A stretch of DNA of 64,000 bases from Xenorhabdus thuongxuanensis (GCF_001908095.1 NZ_MKGR01000002.1:149939-213938); one strand, 5' to 3'; counted from the stretch's first letter, positions 52,435 through 63,028 are shown. The notes: generated from the sequence alone by a model not told the origin. Made by a program: numbers and translations.

Positions 52435-54543
52435 ATGTCAGAGATAATACCGAATGTCGTCGTTAGCATGCCGTCTCAGTTATTCACGATGGCACGTTCC
52501 TTCAAGGCATGCGCTAACGGCCGGATTTACATTGGTAAGGTCAATACCGATCCGACCCTGCCTGAAAACCAGATTCAGGTTTATCTGGAGCGGGAAGACG
52601 GTGCTCATATCCCGTGCCCTCAGCCTATCATCATCAATCAGGCTGGCTACCCGGTTTACAATGGCCAGATGAGTAAGTTCGTGACGGTTGAGGGGCACGC
52701 TATGGCGGTTTACGATAGCTATGGGGTGCAGCAGTTCTACGTTCCTAACCTATTGAAGTATGACCCTGATCAACTCCGAAAACAGCTGGGAGCACCGGGG
52801 GGTGCCGATATCATTAGGGCGGATGGTGATAATACTGTTGGCGATATCATCAACTCTCAATGGAAAACCAAATCACTGGACTTTTTTCAGCCGCTTGGGG
52901 GGCATTACATTCAGAAAGCGGCTGACTGGTGCAAAGCGCATGGCTATGCGCTGGTGATCCCACGCGGAAAAGAATACGAATACTCAGAGCGCATTGTTTT
53001 TGAAGATATCACCTTATTATGGGAAGGCACCTTAACCCTGACCAGTCTGATAGATTGCGGCATTGTGTTTAGGCGTAATGTCATGATGCCGACCTATGGT
53101 CACTTGAAATCATCAAAAAATATTGTCCTGCCGGATGATTATTTTATGGTGGGATTTTATAGCTGGCGCTCACCGGAGGGTACGCTGGGCTGTCAGGATA
53201 ATGTGATTTCGGGACGATTAGATATTCGCAATGGGCATATTGACTATAACGGCTGGGATCAGGGAAATGTGGATGATTACGCCAATTTGACCGGCGGCGG
53301 GGTGCTCATGCTGGGGGGGTCCTGGATGCGGCCAACGCTGGGCATGACTGATCGGTCATGGGAAAACGTTCACCGCAATAAATTAAACTTCTATATTGAT
53401 GGATTTAGCTATTCACTGGTGATGCAGGGGATTATGGATGCAAATTCACCGGGGCAATTTGTTGGATGGGTAAACGGTAACACGATTGATATTAGGGCGA
53501 GACGCTTTAAGGACGCAATCAGCCTGAAGTGCACATCAACCAACCCGAAAACCACTCGTGGAGGAGAAGTTTCCAGTAACATCGTTCTCGCAGAGTTACA
53601 GTCAACAAAAGTAACAACAAGGAGATTCATGTATTGTGAAGGATATGATAATAAATTTACAATAAAGGGATGGGATATAAATGCTGGTGATGGAGATATA
53701 TTGTTTGAGTTTACAAAAGGGAATAAGTCATCCGATGTATTTCAGGAATCTACCAATAACATCGTAGAGCTATTATATGCCACACTTAACGATGGAGAAT
53801 CTTGGTATAGCAAATTTGTGAAAGAAGATCTTCCGGGGGCAAATAACTTTGTTTCAGAGTCTTTCCCATTCAAAAATATATTTACTGAATCATCTGGTTA
53901 TGCCTTGTCTTCTAGAGGCTCATCAGGGGGATACGTAAGAGGTATTGATAATTTTCTTGGCAATTTTTCGTTAAGACCAAGATTTAGAACTAGAGTAATC
54001 AAAAACGGCAGTGACATAACATCTTTTATTGAAGACATAAATAACATGTTTGATGGAAACCAGTCTTCATCAACAAATATAGATGTATCTATTGGTGATT
54101 CGGTATCTATAGAAATGGACATGATATCATCTATTTATAACTTTACGTTGATAGGGCAAACTTTATCTTACATATCATCACTAAAGGGTAAAGTGAAGCT
54201 GGAAGCACTAAATGCAAATGGTAATGTTATACATTCAACTAATGAAGATTTAAGGTCAACCAATGTCACTGGAATCAGATTAATGACTAGAGTGTTTACA
54301 CTAAGAGTTAATTATTATGATTTCAAGAATAGCGGAGAATTAAGAATAGGGTGCATATTTGCAAAATGCGACTCACACAATACTAGAATGGGTGTTGTTG
54401 GGAGTTCAGGAGGTGATGTTTCTGGGCATATTAGATTTTTAACTCCTAATTCATCACCTGTCATAACTGATCAAATCACAGGGCAACTTTGGGAAATAAT
54501 TTCTGAAAGAGGAGTGTTGAGAACAAGAAAATATACGCCATAA
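52435..54543 (+). CDS. Tailspike protein (P22 gp9-type head-binding domain, divergent receptor part)
   Basis: A 702-residue trimeric spike. The first ~115 residues match the P22 gp9 head-binding domain ([70 protein letters not shown]). The remainder, likely a beta-helix (many Gly/Asn turns and short strands) plus a C-terminal domain, shows no similarity to P22's rhamnosidase that I can see and should bind or cleave this host's O-antigen. From about base 53560 onwards the DNA becomes strongly AT-rich, marking a recombination joint. It is transcribed convergently with the acyltransferase. Confidence 0.88.
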   Translation: MSEIIPNVVVSMPSQLFTMARSFKACANGRIYIGKVNTDPTLPENQIQVYLEREDGAHIPCPQPIIINQAGYPVYNGQMSKFVTVEGHAMAVYDSYGVQQFYVPNLLKYDPDQLRKQLGAPGGADIIRADGDNTVGDIINSQWKTKSLDFFQPLGGHYIQKAADWCKAHGYALVIPRGKEYEYSERIVFEDITLLWEGTLTLTSLIDCGIVFRRNVMMPTYGHLKSSKNIVLPDDYFMVGFYSWRSPEGTLGCQDNVISGRLDIRNGHIDYNGWDQGNVDDYANLTGGGVLMLGGSWMRPTLGMTDRSWENVHRNKLNFYIDGFSYSLVMQGIMDANSPGQFVGWVNGNTIDIRARRFKDAISLKCTSTNPKTTRGGEVSSNIVLAELQSTKVTTRRFMYCEGYDNKFTIKGWDINAGDGDILFEFTKGNKSSDVFQESTNNIVELLYATLNDGESWYSKFVKEDLPGANNFVSESFPFKNIFTESSGYALSSRGSSGGYVRGIDNFLGNFSLRPRFRTRVIKNGSDITSFIEDINNMFDGNQSSSTNIDVSIGDSVSIEMDMISSIYNFTLIGQTLSYISSLKGKVKLEALNANGNVIHSTNEDLRSTNVTGIRLMTRVFTLRVNYYDFKNSGELRIGCIFAKCDSHNTRMGVVGSSGGDVSGHIRFLTPNSSPVITDQITGQLWEIISERGVLRTRKYTP

Positions 54544-54548
54544 AAATA

Positions 54549-54575
54549 AATGCCCTCATTGGAGGGCATTATTTT
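54549..54575. terminator. Bidirectional terminator between tailspike and acyltransferase
   Basis: AATGCCCTC and GAGGGCATT form a perfect 9-bp stem with an ATTG loop, flanked by T-rich sequence on both strands (TATTTTTA on the minus side). It serves both converging genes. Confidence 0.8.
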
Positions 54576-56416
54576 CAATTAATTTTATCTATTATATATT
54601 TAACAACAATGTCAGAGCCATATATTGATAAGTGACTGTTATCGGAATATATGGGATGATTCTTTTTATCTAAAAGAAGACATTTGCCATTCTTGCATAA
54701 AATATCATTAGGATCTATGAACGTTACATTATTAAACATAGACTCAAGATGTCTAATATCATCGTTTATTTTTATCTTTTCTCTGTTACTTTCTGATGGA
54801 CATGGAGACATTAATCTATTTACTGGTAAGTTATTTCTAGCCAGACATTCAAATGAAGATGATTTGCTGCCATTTGTCTTCCCTATTATATAGTAATGTC
54901 TTTCATTGCCGCCTATCTTGATCAATTCAGCAAGTTCATTGACTATTGTTTTATTAACATCTCCATTTAATTTATCTCCATTTATTCGGTTTGTTAGTTT
55001 ATAATCACCCCAAGACATGGACAGTATAATATCAGTTTTAGGATGGTTTTCCATAACTTTAATTAAGTTGTTGTATCTAAGAATACATACCCTATCATCA
55101 TTATCATCAAATTTAGAGTAATAATTTGGAGTTATAAAACAACCATCTTTAAATATACCTATAGCTTTGAATTTTTCATTCTTAAAGCTATTCATATACT
55201 GTCTACTAAAGCTATCACCCGTTATTATGGCTCTTGGCTCTTCACGATCTCCAATGTTAAAATATTGTATATCACTTGCCTGTCTTATGGCGCTCCCACC
55301 AAAATATTCTCTATGAAATTCTTTTTTTGTTAACTTGTAGTTGTCATCAACCCTGAAACCCAACCCATCCATAGAAACCATATATGATGATGCCATTGAT
55401 ATCAGGAAAATAGATAATAATCCATATTTGTAGTTTCTTCTTTTTTCGATAGTGTTAAATATCAAAAAGGCGATAATGATTATTGAAATCAAATAAATAA
55501 CAAAGTTAACTTCAATATTTATTTTTTTGAAGAAGACAATAAAAGGCCAATGGACAAGATAGATAGAGTATGACCATAGTCCAATTTTTTGAAATACTGT
55601 ATTAGACAGTAATGTTTTTTCGTTGTTTGATAATATACAAAGGTAAGCGCCAATCACAGGCAGGAGTGCATTATAACTAGGCCATAAATTCTCATTTGAG
55701 AAAATAATGAAAGATAGAATAATGAGAGATATCCCTAAAATTTCCACTATTCTTTTTTTACTGCTTTCAAGGCTTACTGGGTATAAGAAAGCAAGACCAC
55801 CAAAGAGCATTTCCCACGCCCTTGTATAGAGCATGAAATAAGACATTACTGAATCTTTAGTAGAAATGTATATACATAGCAGCAAACTCAAGACAGTAAG
55901 AGCTAAAATGATTCTTTTTATATTCTTGACTGATAAAAACTTGGATAGAACGACTAAGATTATTGGATATATAATATAAAATTGCCATTCAACAGAAAGC
56001 GACCAGGTATGCAGGAATAACTTACTGAATGCATCTGAATCAAAGTAGCCTGACTCATTGGCATATACTATATTGGAGACAAATAATAAACTGGATAACC
56101 CATGCTTTCCAACCAATTGATATGTCAATGGCTCAAAAAACAAGTAACCCAACAGCAATACGATAGCAATGACTGCAACTAACGCAGGAACTATCCTTCT
56201 CGCTCTGGCTTGAAAGAACTTTAATATAGAAAAATTATTATTTTCTATTCCCCTAAATATGATTGATGTCATCAAAAAACCAGAGATGACAAAAAAGACG
56301 TCAACGCCAGCAAACCCGCCCGGAAGATAACTGCTATTGAAATGGAAAAGCACAACAGACATTACAGCTAATGCCCTCAGTCCATTGATGTCTTTCCTGA
56401 ATGTATTTTGTTGCAT
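54575..56416 (-). CDS. O-antigen acyltransferase (OafA/Oac type with SGNH domain)
   Basis: A 613-residue inner-membrane protein. The N-terminal acyltransferase-3 domain has about ten membrane helices and the family motif FRKDINGLRALAVMSVVLFHF, with GGFAGVDVFFVISGFLMT near residue 35-52. A C-terminal periplasmic SGNH-like hydrolase domain (about 385-613) has ITGDSFSRQ and ends with the DNSHLS block (Asp/His). Such proteins add acetyl groups to O-antigen or other surface sugars. Its place beside the tailspike, opposite to late genes, fits lysogenic conversion that alters the phage receptor. Very AT-rich; start ATG at 56416. Confidence 0.9.
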   Translation of the reverse strand: MQQNTFRKDINGLRALAVMSVVLFHFNSSYLPGGFAGVDVFFVISGFLMTSIIFRGIENNNFSILKFFQARARRIVPALVAVIAIVLLLGYLFFEPLTYQLVGKHGLSSLLFVSNIVYANESGYFDSDAFSKLFLHTWSLSVEWQFYIIYPIILVVLSKFLSVKNIKRIILALTVLSLLLCIYISTKDSVMSYFMLYTRAWEMLFGGLAFLYPVSLESSKKRIVEILGISLIILSFIIFSNENLWPSYNALLPVIGAYLCILSNNEKTLLSNTVFQKIGLWSYSIYLVHWPFIVFFKKINIEVNFVIYLISIIIIAFLIFNTIEKRRNYKYGLLSIFLISMASSYMVSMDGLGFRVDDNYKLTKKEFHREYFGGSAIRQASDIQYFNIGDREEPRAIITGDSFSRQYMNSFKNEKFKAIGIFKDGCFITPNYYSKFDDNDDRVCILRYNNLIKVMENHPKTDIILSMSWGDYKLTNRINGDKLNGDVNKTIVNELAELIKIGGNERHYYIIGKTNGSKSSSFECLARNNLPVNRLMSPCPSESNREKIKINDDIRHLESMFNNVTFIDPNDILCKNGKCLLLDKKNHPIYSDNSHLSIYGSDIVVKYIIDKIN

Positions 56417-56763
56417 AATTTTTATTGCTATTCCTCGTTAAAAATCGCCAGATCCTATCACAAAAAGACCCCAATATGCAGTGTGAAGAGAGTAAAGGGA
56501 AGTCATCAGGCTTATCCCGAAGAAACTTTATTTTTAAAGTTGCTTTAATGCTTAGTTTATCAGGTTGTCATCATTGTGCTTCGGATATTTTATCGATGCT
56601 ATCAGCAGGTAGGTTACATTATGTGTGGAATTTTGGTGGAGTGTCGAATAGGTTTCATCAAAGCAGGTGAGATTCATTTCAGGCAAGCATCGAAAGATAT
56701 TGTCATGAATGTTTTCAACTTCATCTTTGGTCAATGTCTATAGAAAAGATACCAATGAATATT
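56417..56763. other. Non-coding stretch beside the right prophage end
   Basis: No gene is supported. Short open frames exist on both strands without ribosome sites or family resemblance. The acyltransferase promoter should lie here. Confidence 0.4.
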
Positions 56764-56887
56764 TTTTCTAATAAATCGCAATCAGGGACTATCGAAAAAA
56801 ACAACAAGAAAAAAGGAGTTTCGCACACCTTTGACCAACAACAAAATCGATCTTAAAGTTAGCGCACTTTTGTCATTTTTTGTCGGC

Positions 56888-56920
56888 CATTTTACCCCCA
56901 TTTTACCCTCATTTTACCCC
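56888..56920. repeat. Three tandem 11-bp units, likely integrase arm sites
   Basis: CATTTTACCCC, CATTTTACCCT and CATTTTACCCC follow one another without gaps, one helical turn each, about 37 bp from the att core. An ATTTTACC also occurs at 18259 inside the left end. Position and repetition fit arm-type binding sites for Int. Confidence 0.6.
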
Positions 56921-56956
56921 AAGCAAATTTGGGGTATAAAAAAACCAACCGCAATT

Positions 56957-57025
56957 GGTTGGTTTTTCTAGGGAAATTTGGTCGGCATGATAGGATTTGA
57001 ACCTACGACCCCCGACACCCCATGA
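56957..57025. other. attR core (69-bp direct repeat)
   Basis: Identical to 18072-18140. It contains the tRNA terminator arm, spacer and the 3' 47 bases of tRNA-Pro, here joined to the host 5' half so the gene stays intact. Strand exchange probably occurs within the anticodon-to-T-arm part. Confidence 0.9.
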
Positions 57026-57055
57026 CGGTGCGCTACCAAGCTGCGCTACATGCCG
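56979..57055 (-). tRNA. proL: tRNA-Pro (GGG)
   Basis: A 77-base tRNA with encoded CCA. The acceptor stem starts CGGCATG and pairs with CATGCCG; the D-arm is AGCGCAGCTTGGTAGCGC, the anticodon loop ATGGGGT gives anticodon GGG, and the T-arm contains GGTTCAAATCC. It is nearly identical to E. coli proL, which also lies next to yejM. It is the attachment site of the prophage; its 3' part is phage-supplied. An intrinsic terminator (AACCAACC/GGTTGGTT with T-run) follows at 56943-56968. Confidence 0.96.
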
Positions 57056-57067
57056 ATGACTTCTCCT

Positions 57068-57095
57068 ATACTACCGTTTTTTATTTGCAAAGCAA
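57068..57095 (-). promoter_or_regulatory. tRNA-Pro promoter
   Basis: On the minus strand TTGCTT (57090-57095) and TAGTAT (57068-57073) are 16 bp apart, ending about 12 bases before the mature tRNA 5' end. Consensus-based. Confidence 0.55.
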
Positions 57096-57130
57096 GCCCC
57101 TAATTTAGTGAGTGACTGATTTTTAAACGA

Positions 57131-58876
57131 TTAGTTTGCTAAAAATCGTTTCACTTCCGTTAATATCTGTAATAATTGGGCAAGGTTTGGTTTGGCATCC
57201 TGAATTTCATTACCATCTAAATCATACAGATGATACTCTCCATCCTTGGAAATATAGACAGTATTTTGGGCCATTGTAACAATTAAGGCACCATTATCAC
57301 CCGTGATAAGCCATGGATTTTCTCTTTGGGCATTAAAGAGATCTTCACCCTGGGAATAATCTTCTGGAGAATTAGTAACATGCAATAAACGGTGCATCAA
57401 GGTTGTCATGATATCTTGATGGTTAGTTAACTTATCGATGGTTTGTGCAGGGGTGCCTGGCCACTGAATTATCAGGGGAACATGGATCTGTTCACGATTG
57501 AATTTGTCACCCGTAAACCATTTTCCTTTGTTAGCTATTGTTTTTTTGCTCTGCTTGGCTGTAATCACAATGATCGTTTTATTTAAGACGCCTTTAGTTT
57601 TCAGGACTTCTAAAACATGACTGATTTCAGTATCCAGCGCTTTCTTATCAAATTTACCGGATGAAGATACAAAACCATTAATATCCAGAAATGAGAACCA
57701 TGGTGTGGAACCATTTCGTAGATCTAACCATTGGCTCCACTGCGTCACTGTTAAGTTATCATTTTGCTTTTTAGCTTCTGGCAATGAATAGTCGGTCAAT
57801 ATGGCCTGGCGATAAAGTGGTGTCTGGAATCCATCTGAAGAAAAAAGACCGAATTGATACCCTTGATGTGTCAGGGCATCAATAAGCGCTGAGGATTTCC
57901 TGGTGTTAAGAATACCGTCCAGATAACCCGATGATATACCATAGAATAAACCGAACAATGCAGTGTCATCGTGAATGCCGGTACTGAAATGTTGAGTGAA
58001 CTGGATATTGTTCTTCGCAAAGTGTTCCAGAGTTGGCATATCATGGATGATGTCTTGATGATCCAGCCCATCTACAACAAGCAGAAGTAAGTTATAACCG
58101 CGACCGCGCTCAGCATCCTGATAAGATAAATTATTCAGTGGATAATTGACGCTCAAGGCTGTGGGGTTGCCTTGTTGGTTAATGCGGCGTTGAAATTCTT
58201 GTTGATCCAATAAGCCATGTTTTTCAAGGAATTTACGGGCGGTCATTGGATAAGAAATTGGCAAGTTTGAGCGCTGCATGGTAATTGGGCGATAGAAGTT
58301 GGCGTCAGCCCATATGTATATGAGGTGTGAGGCGATAAAAGCAGTAATAAATACTGTTGCCAGTGGCTTACCAAATCGTTGGCGGTTTAGGCTGCGTAAT
58401 TTTTGCCAACTCCAGGTGCCAAAAAGCATCTGTATTAGGAAAATCAATGGAATACAGATGAACATCAGTTGCCATTCCCTTGCTAACTCACCTTGTTCTG
58501 GATTGGTGACTAAATCCCAAACCAATGGAGTTAAATGCAGGTGAAAGCGAACATAGATGGATGAATCGAATATCAGTAGTGTCAAGCCTGCCGTTGCTAG
58601 TGCGGTCGAAAGAAACCTCATTAACCGCTGGGACATAACGATAAATGTCAGCGGAAATAAAATAAGTAAATAGATGGCAAAGACAATGAAACTGAAATGG
58701 CCGAGCCAACTGACCAGCGCGTAGATGCGACCAAACAGTGAACTCGGCCAGTCAGATGCAAATAGATAGCGACTGCCCAGCACAAGACTGAACATAATGT
58801 TGAACAGTGCGAACCAGTGTCCCCAACTGATCATCTGAGAAACTTTTTCGCGGTAATGCTGACAGCTAGTCACCAT
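57131..58876 (-). CDS. yejM: Inner-membrane LPS regulator YejM/PbgA/LapC
   Basis: A 581-residue protein (E. coli 586). Five N-terminal membrane helices (about 1-190) precede a periplasmic sulfatase/alkaline-phosphatase-like domain (about 240-560). MVTSCQHYREKVSQMISWGHWFALFNI and YIWADANFYRPITMQRSNLPISYPMTARKFLEKHGLLD are family blocks. In E. coli it senses LPS at the inner membrane and restrains FtsH-LapB proteolysis of LpxC. It is 30 bp downstream of yejL and probably co-transcribed. E. coli order is kept. Confidence 0.95.
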   Translation of the reverse strand: MVTSCQHYREKVSQMISWGHWFALFNIMFSLVLGSRYLFASDWPSSLFGRIYALVSWLGHFSFIVFAIYLLILFPLTFIVMSQRLMRFLSTALATAGLTLLIFDSSIYVRFHLHLTPLVWDLVTNPEQGELAREWQLMFICIPLIFLIQMLFGTWSWQKLRSLNRQRFGKPLATVFITAFIASHLIYIWADANFYRPITMQRSNLPISYPMTARKFLEKHGLLDQQEFQRRINQQGNPTALSVNYPLNNLSYQDAERGRGYNLLLLVVDGLDHQDIIHDMPTLEHFAKNNIQFTQHFSTGIHDDTALFGLFYGISSGYLDGILNTRKSSALIDALTHQGYQFGLFSSDGFQTPLYRQAILTDYSLPEAKKQNDNLTVTQWSQWLDLRNGSTPWFSFLDINGFVSSSGKFDKKALDTEISHVLEVLKTKGVLNKTIIVITAKQSKKTIANKGKWFTGDKFNREQIHVPLIIQWPGTPAQTIDKLTNHQDIMTTLMHRLLHVTNSPEDYSQGEDLFNAQRENPWLITGDNGALIVTMAQNTVYISKDGEYHLYDLDGNEIQDAKPNLAQLLQILTEVKRFLAN

Positions 58877-58906
58877 ATTTTCTTTACGTCAACGTGTTAA
58901 TGAAGA

Positions 58907-59134
58907 TTAATGCGCTTTATCTTCGTTGATTGAAGATTGCAACGCGTGTGCAAACGAGTCTGCAATGTGTCTGCGTTGTGCAGGAGCAATACTCGTATTG
59001 ATCAAATTTGTTACCATATTACCCAAAACCATCAAGGTCAGGTCAGTTGGAGTATGGTCTTTCTCGAAAACATTTACTAATTCAGTTAATAAATGTTCAA
59101 CTTTTTCATCGCTATAGCGAGATGACTGTGGCAT
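58907..59134 (-). CDS. yejL: UPF0352 protein YejL
   Basis: A 75-residue helical protein ([49 protein letters not shown]...), the conserved YejL/UPF0352 family, which forms helical homodimers of unknown role. It lies immediately upstream of yejM and divergent from yejK, as in E. coli. 59135-59411 is the divergent promoter region, with nothing else seen. Confidence 0.93.
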   Translation of the reverse strand: MPQSSRYSDEKVEHLLTELVNVFEKDHTPTDLTLMVLGNMVTNLINTSIAPAQRRHIADSFAHALQSSINEDKAH

Positions 59135-59411
59135 AAATCAAATATCCTGAATGTACAAAGCCCCATATCTTACCGTATAGAGGGGGGATTTTCTGCTTTT
59201 TTTATGACAAATTAACACGCTGCTGCCAGGGTTGTTGCCAATATTGAATATATTGCATCATTTTATTCTTTGATATGTAGGATGTTGGCAATTAAATGAC
59301 GAGTATTTTTCGTCAATGGGGTTTTTGGTTGCAGCAGAAAGATAACGATGTTTGAATACGCCGCTAACCGCACGGCCCTATATGGCCAAAGCTGCAAAAG
59401 GAGTATAAATA

Positions 59412-60422
59412 ATGAGTCTGGAAATTACCCAGATCGCGCTACATCGGTTGATTAAACGTGATGAACAGACGTTGGAAGTGATTTTGCGTGATGCTTTGCT
59501 TGATACCAACCAAGTGGTTGAAGAGATGATGGCAGAGTTGCATCGTGTATATAGCGCGAAAAGTAAAGCTTACGGTTCGTTCAATGAAGAAAGTGAGCTG
59601 GCGGGATCACTTCGTCATCTACGTAAAGGAGATGACGATTTTCTCGGTTTTAGTCGGGCTGCAACTGTTCGCTTAAAAGATGAGTTAGCGAAGTATCCGT
59701 TTGCAGAAGGGGGAACGGTATTGTTTTGTCAATATCGCTATCTTGCCGTGGAATATTTACTGATTGCTGTTCTTAATAGCTGTAACAGTACGTCCGTCAA
59801 TGATGAACTCGATGTAAATACGACGCAATATCTTGATATTCCTCATGCAGATATTATTGCAAGAATCGATCTAACTGAATGGGAAACCAATCTTGAATCC
59901 AGTCGTTACCTGACTTTCTTAAAAGGGCGGGTAGGGCGTAAGGTTTCGGACTTTTTTATGGATTTCCTGGCCGCCAGTGAAGGCATGAATGCCAAAGTTC
60001 AAAATAAAGGTTTGTTGCAGGCTTTGGATGATTATTGTGAGTCGGCACAGTTGGATAAAAATGAACGTCAGGCTTATCGTCAGCAAGTTTATGGTTACTG
60101 TAATGAACAGTTACAGGCGGGCGAGGAAATTAAGTTACAAGATCTATCCCAAGAGTTACCCTCATTGTTAGATGGGCAAAATTTTCAGCAATTTTCGCAG
60201 GATAAGGGCTATGAATTGGAAGAGAGTTTTCCGGCCGATCGCGGAACATTGCGCCAATTGACGAAATTTGCAGGCAGTGGTGGAGGGTTAACCATTAATT
60301 TTGATGCCATGTTGATGGGAGAACGAATTTTTTGGGACCCTGTAACGGATACATTGACGATCAAAGGTACGCCACCGAATCTGCGCGATCAATTGCAACG
60401 TCATGGTGGTGGCAATCGCTAA
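59412..60422 (+). CDS. yejK: Nucleoid-associated protein NdpA
   Basis: A 336-residue protein (E. coli YejK 335) with [92 protein letters not shown], and [22 protein letters not shown]. It binds nucleoid DNA and interacts with topoisomerases in E. coli. AAAGGAG lies upstream of the ATG. Confidence 0.95.
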   Translation: MSLEITQIALHRLIKRDEQTLEVILRDALLDTNQVVEEMMAELHRVYSAKSKAYGSFNEESELAGSLRHLRKGDDDFLGFSRAATVRLKDELAKYPFAEGGTVLFCQYRYLAVEYLLIAVLNSCNSTSVNDELDVNTTQYLDIPHADIIARIDLTEWETNLESSRYLTFLKGRVGRKVSDFFMDFLAASEGMNAKVQNKGLLQALDDYCESAQLDKNERQAYRQQVYGYCNEQLQAGEEIKLQDLSQELPSLLDGQNFQQFSQDKGYELEESFPADRGTLRQLTKFAGSGGGLTINFDAMLMGERIFWDPVTDTLTIKGTPPNLRDQLQRHGGGNR

Positions 60423-60470
60423 TATTGATCACCGTGAAAAAGCTGATTTGTAAAAATGAGCTATAGAAAT

Positions 60471-60498
60471 AAATAACGCCGCAATTGCGGCGTTATTT
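60471..60498. terminator. Bidirectional terminator between yejK and rplY
   Basis: A 28-bp perfect palindrome (arms AAATAACGCCGCAA) gives a strong stem with A/T-rich outer pairs on both strands, between two converging genes. Confidence 0.85.
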
Positions 60499-60533
60499 AC
60501 TCGGCGTCCCGATAAAAGCTCGACTGTGGCTAA

Positions 60534-60815
60534 TTAAGCACGCAGGAAATCGATGTGCGTCAGTTTAGGTTTAAACGGGTGACGCTGTACTGCCTGCACT
60601 TTAACTTTAGTTTCTTTACCATCAACAACCAGAGTCAGAACTTCGTAAAATTCTGGCTTGCTTTCGTGGTTGATAACTGCATCGTGATCCAGTTCGATAG
60701 AGATTGGCTCTTGGTTACCACCGTAGATGATTGCTGGAAACTTGTTAGCTTTACGCAGGCGGCGGCTCGCACCTTTGCCCTGCTCTTTACGTACTTCTGC
60801 ATTAATAGTTAACAT
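60534..60815 (-). CDS. rplY: 50S ribosomal protein L25
   Basis: A 93-residue short-form L25 (E. coli 94) that binds 5S rRNA loop [22 protein letters not shown] and [15 protein letters not shown] match the family ends. The ATG at 60815 is chosen over a longer open frame because it gives the exact family start. It is monocistronic with a structured leader. Confidence 0.97.
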   Translation of the reverse strand: MLTINAEVRKEQGKGASRRLRKANKFPAIIYGGNQEPISIELDHDAVINHESKPEFYEVLTLVVDGKETKVKVQAVQRHPFKPKLTHIDFLRA

Positions 60816-60945
60816 TATTTTTTCTCTGTAAAAGAAGAAAATAAATCCTGCTACAGGCGACCCAGCAGCAGGTTCGATACTTGGCTTAACATGAGTTATC
60901 ACGTTAAGCGGGCGGCATTCTAGCGAAAAACCGATATGACAGCAA
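60816..60945 (-). promoter_or_regulatory. rplY promoter and L25 autoregulatory leader
   Basis: TTGCTG (60940-60945) and TAGAAT (60917-60922) with a 17-bp spacer form a good promoter on the minus strand, followed by a GC-rich start region. The ~95-base leader contains GTTAAGCCAAGTATCGAACC and a CCTGCT/AGCAGG stem, as in the enterobacterial rplY leader known to mimic the L25 site on 5S rRNA and allow feedback. Confidence 0.7.
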
Positions 60946-60993
60946 ATATAAATATGTTTTCCGGTTGGTTAGTGGATAGTCTAATCGACATAT

Positions 60994-62751
60994 TTAGTAC
61001 AAATCGGCAGCCCGTCTAAATCGCCCTTGATAGTCAAAAATCTTTTCTCTGATTTGCCAAAATTGCCCTTTTTTACGCGCAACAACAAAATCAGGATGAC
61101 GCAATAAAGGAAATTGATTTGCTATGTCTGGCGCTGTTTCCCAGCGAAAAATGGTTCCGGGCGCACGCTGGTGTTGGCGAAGAAATTGTAGTTGAAATAC
61201 TTTCTTTTGGGCTGGAGTAGATAAACGGAATAACTCAGATACGTCCGCACCATCTTCGTCGTAATAGGTGATTTTCAGCCATTCTCCTTTGTTGTCGTGA
61301 CCTGGTGTTAGTTGCATGCCACCACAACGTAGTACCAGTGCATCTTTTAGTCTTAAGGCTGCTTTCAGCATATCATCAGGATCGACGAGCACTTCTTCAC
61401 AACGATGGCAGCGTCGGGCCGCGATATCATTTTCTGCACCACAATGGGGGCATGATTTAAAACGAAAACGAAAATCGCATTGTTGACGTTTCCCATTCTC
61501 GTCTTCTTCCCAACCTTGGCAGCGTCGTCCAAAATGTTCAATGATGTTTCCATCTGTTGCGCATATGCCCCAGAAAGTATTGGCGAATTGGCAGATGGGG
61601 CAAAATACCTGGACAGGTTGACTTTGTGAGTTGGGTTTGCTGTTACCTACTTCAGGAGTGTAAAGATCGTGGGGATTGCCAGCATAGTCCAAAATCAGGC
61701 AATCTTTTTTATCAGGAAATAAACGTAAGCCGCGTCCTACGATCTGCTGATAAAGGCTGACAGATTCTGTTGGGCGCAATATGGCGATTAAATCAACATG
61801 GGGTGCATCGAATCCTGTTGTGAGTACAGCAACATTGACCATATAGCGGAGTTGTTGTTCCTTGAATGCCGTAATTAAGCTATCTCGTTCAGATGGTGGG
61901 GTATCTGCACTGACTAGCGCGGCTTGTCCTGTAGGCAACAATTGGAAGATTTCTTTGGCATGTTCGACTGTCGCGGCGAAAATCATCACCCCTTTTCGAG
62001 CTTGTGCATATTCAACGATCTGTCTAATGATATGAGGAGTGACACGCTTTTGGCGTTTTATCTCCCGATTCAATTCTGCTTCATTGAATATTCCTTGTTG
62101 GCTGGTTCGCACCTGACTAAAATCATATTGCATTACAGGTATGTCCAATCTTTCTGGAGAAATCAGAAAATGATGCTTAATCATATAACGCAATGGAAGT
62201 TCATAAATACAATCGCGAAAAAAACTGCGTTCATTACCACGGATCATACCATGATAATGATATTGGTATATCCAGCCAGCCCCGAGGCGATAAGGTGTTG
62301 CGGTTAGACCCAAGATGCGAATTTGGGGATTGTTTTTTCGAAGTTGCTGGATGATTTTTTGGTATTGGCCGTTTTCGTCATCATTGATGCGGTGACATTC
62401 ATCGATAATTAGCAGTGAAAAATGGTGATTAAAGCAATCTAGGTTGCGAGCAATAGATTGAATGCTGCCAAAAACCACTTTTCCAGTACTTTGTTTTTGA
62501 TTTAACCCTGCGGAAAAAATGTCTGCATCCAATCCATAAGCACCATATTTGCTGTGGTTTTGCGCAACAAGTTCTTTGACATGTGCCAGTACTAAAACAC
62601 GGCCATGAGCCAGCTTTGCCAATTCAGCGATGACAAGACTTTTACCTGCCCCTGTTGGCAACACAATAACGGCAGGATCTCTATGATGGCGAAAATAGCG
62701 AATGGTTGCGTCTACCGCTTCTTGTTGATAAGGGCGTAAAGTAAAAGCCAT
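60994..62751 (-). CDS. radD: SF2 helicase-like DNA repair protein RadD (YejH)
   Basis: A 585-residue protein (E. coli 586). SF2 motifs: Q/motif [11 protein letters not shown], motif II IIDECHR (DECH), motif [13 protein letters not shown], and motif [11 protein letters not shown]. The C-terminal third has four-cysteine zinc motifs ([18 protein letters not shown] and [20 protein letters not shown]). RadD helps recover from double-strand breaks and cross-links with RecA and SSB. The ATG at 62751 starts the conserved [15 protein letters not shown]; the longer open frame is not conserved. Confidence 0.95.
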   Translation of the reverse strand: MAFTLRPYQQEAVDATIRYFRHHRDPAVIVLPTGAGKSLVIAELAKLAHGRVLVLAHVKELVAQNHSKYGAYGLDADIFSAGLNQKQSTGKVVFGSIQSIARNLDCFNHHFSLLIIDECHRINDDENGQYQKIIQQLRKNNPQIRILGLTATPYRLGAGWIYQYHYHGMIRGNERSFFRDCIYELPLRYMIKHHFLISPERLDIPVMQYDFSQVRTSQQGIFNEAELNREIKRQKRVTPHIIRQIVEYAQARKGVMIFAATVEHAKEIFQLLPTGQAALVSADTPPSERDSLITAFKEQQLRYMVNVAVLTTGFDAPHVDLIAILRPTESVSLYQQIVGRGLRLFPDKKDCLILDYAGNPHDLYTPEVGNSKPNSQSQPVQVFCPICQFANTFWGICATDGNIIEHFGRRCQGWEEDENGKRQQCDFRFRFKSCPHCGAENDIAARRCHRCEEVLVDPDDMLKAALRLKDALVLRCGGMQLTPGHDNKGEWLKITYYDEDGADVSELFRLSTPAQKKVFQLQFLRQHQRAPGTIFRWETAPDIANQFPLLRHPDFVVARKKGQFWQIREKIFDYQGRFRRAADLY

Positions 62752-63028
62752 TTTTATGTTACTGTCACAAATATCAGGTAAAAGATAATTGCTGTAGAGA
62801 ATAACATTTTTCATTGAAACCTGCCGTCTAGAAATAATTCGTCATTATTTTTTTAGGATCAGATGGGCTATAACGTGTGGCTTATTATTGTTATAGTTGC
62901 CGGAGTGATGATTTTTCTGTGAATTACAATTATCTGTTTAATCTTGTATCCCAATAGTGGCCTTGAAGCTGTTCGTAATATCAAGGGCATATTCTTATGT
63001 GTTTATTTTTTGTCAGGGACATCTATTC

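Larger units (their letters stand above)
18072..57025. mobile_element. P22-like prophage in tRNA-Pro(GGG)
   Basis: About 39 kb, bounded by 69-bp perfect direct repeats that include the 3' 47 bases of tRNA-Pro. Modules in order: int, xis, leftward early genes, repressor/cro switch, replication, antirepressor, accessory insert, Q, methyltransferase, lysis, P22-type packaging, head, DNA-injection and tailspike genes, and an O-antigen acyltransferase. All essential P22-type virion genes appear full length, so it may be functional as a short-tailed phage. No N-type antiterminator gene and no immI-like cluster are recognised. Confidence 0.95.
56764..57025. repeat. Right copy of extended prophage-junction homology
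   Basis: This stretch is the counterpart of 17893-18140. It shares scattered blocks with the left copy before the perfect 69-bp core. This copy lies on the phage side of attR and differs by three tandem 11-bp units at 56888-56920. Confidence 0.7.

Noticed and set aside
56425..56734. Short open frames on both strands right of the acyltransferase gene
   Set aside because: They overlap on opposite strands, lack ribosome sites and resemble nothing; they lie in the probable promoter region.
60816..60902. Longer rplY product starting at 60902
   Set aside because: The extra residues are not part of L25 and correspond to the known structured leader.
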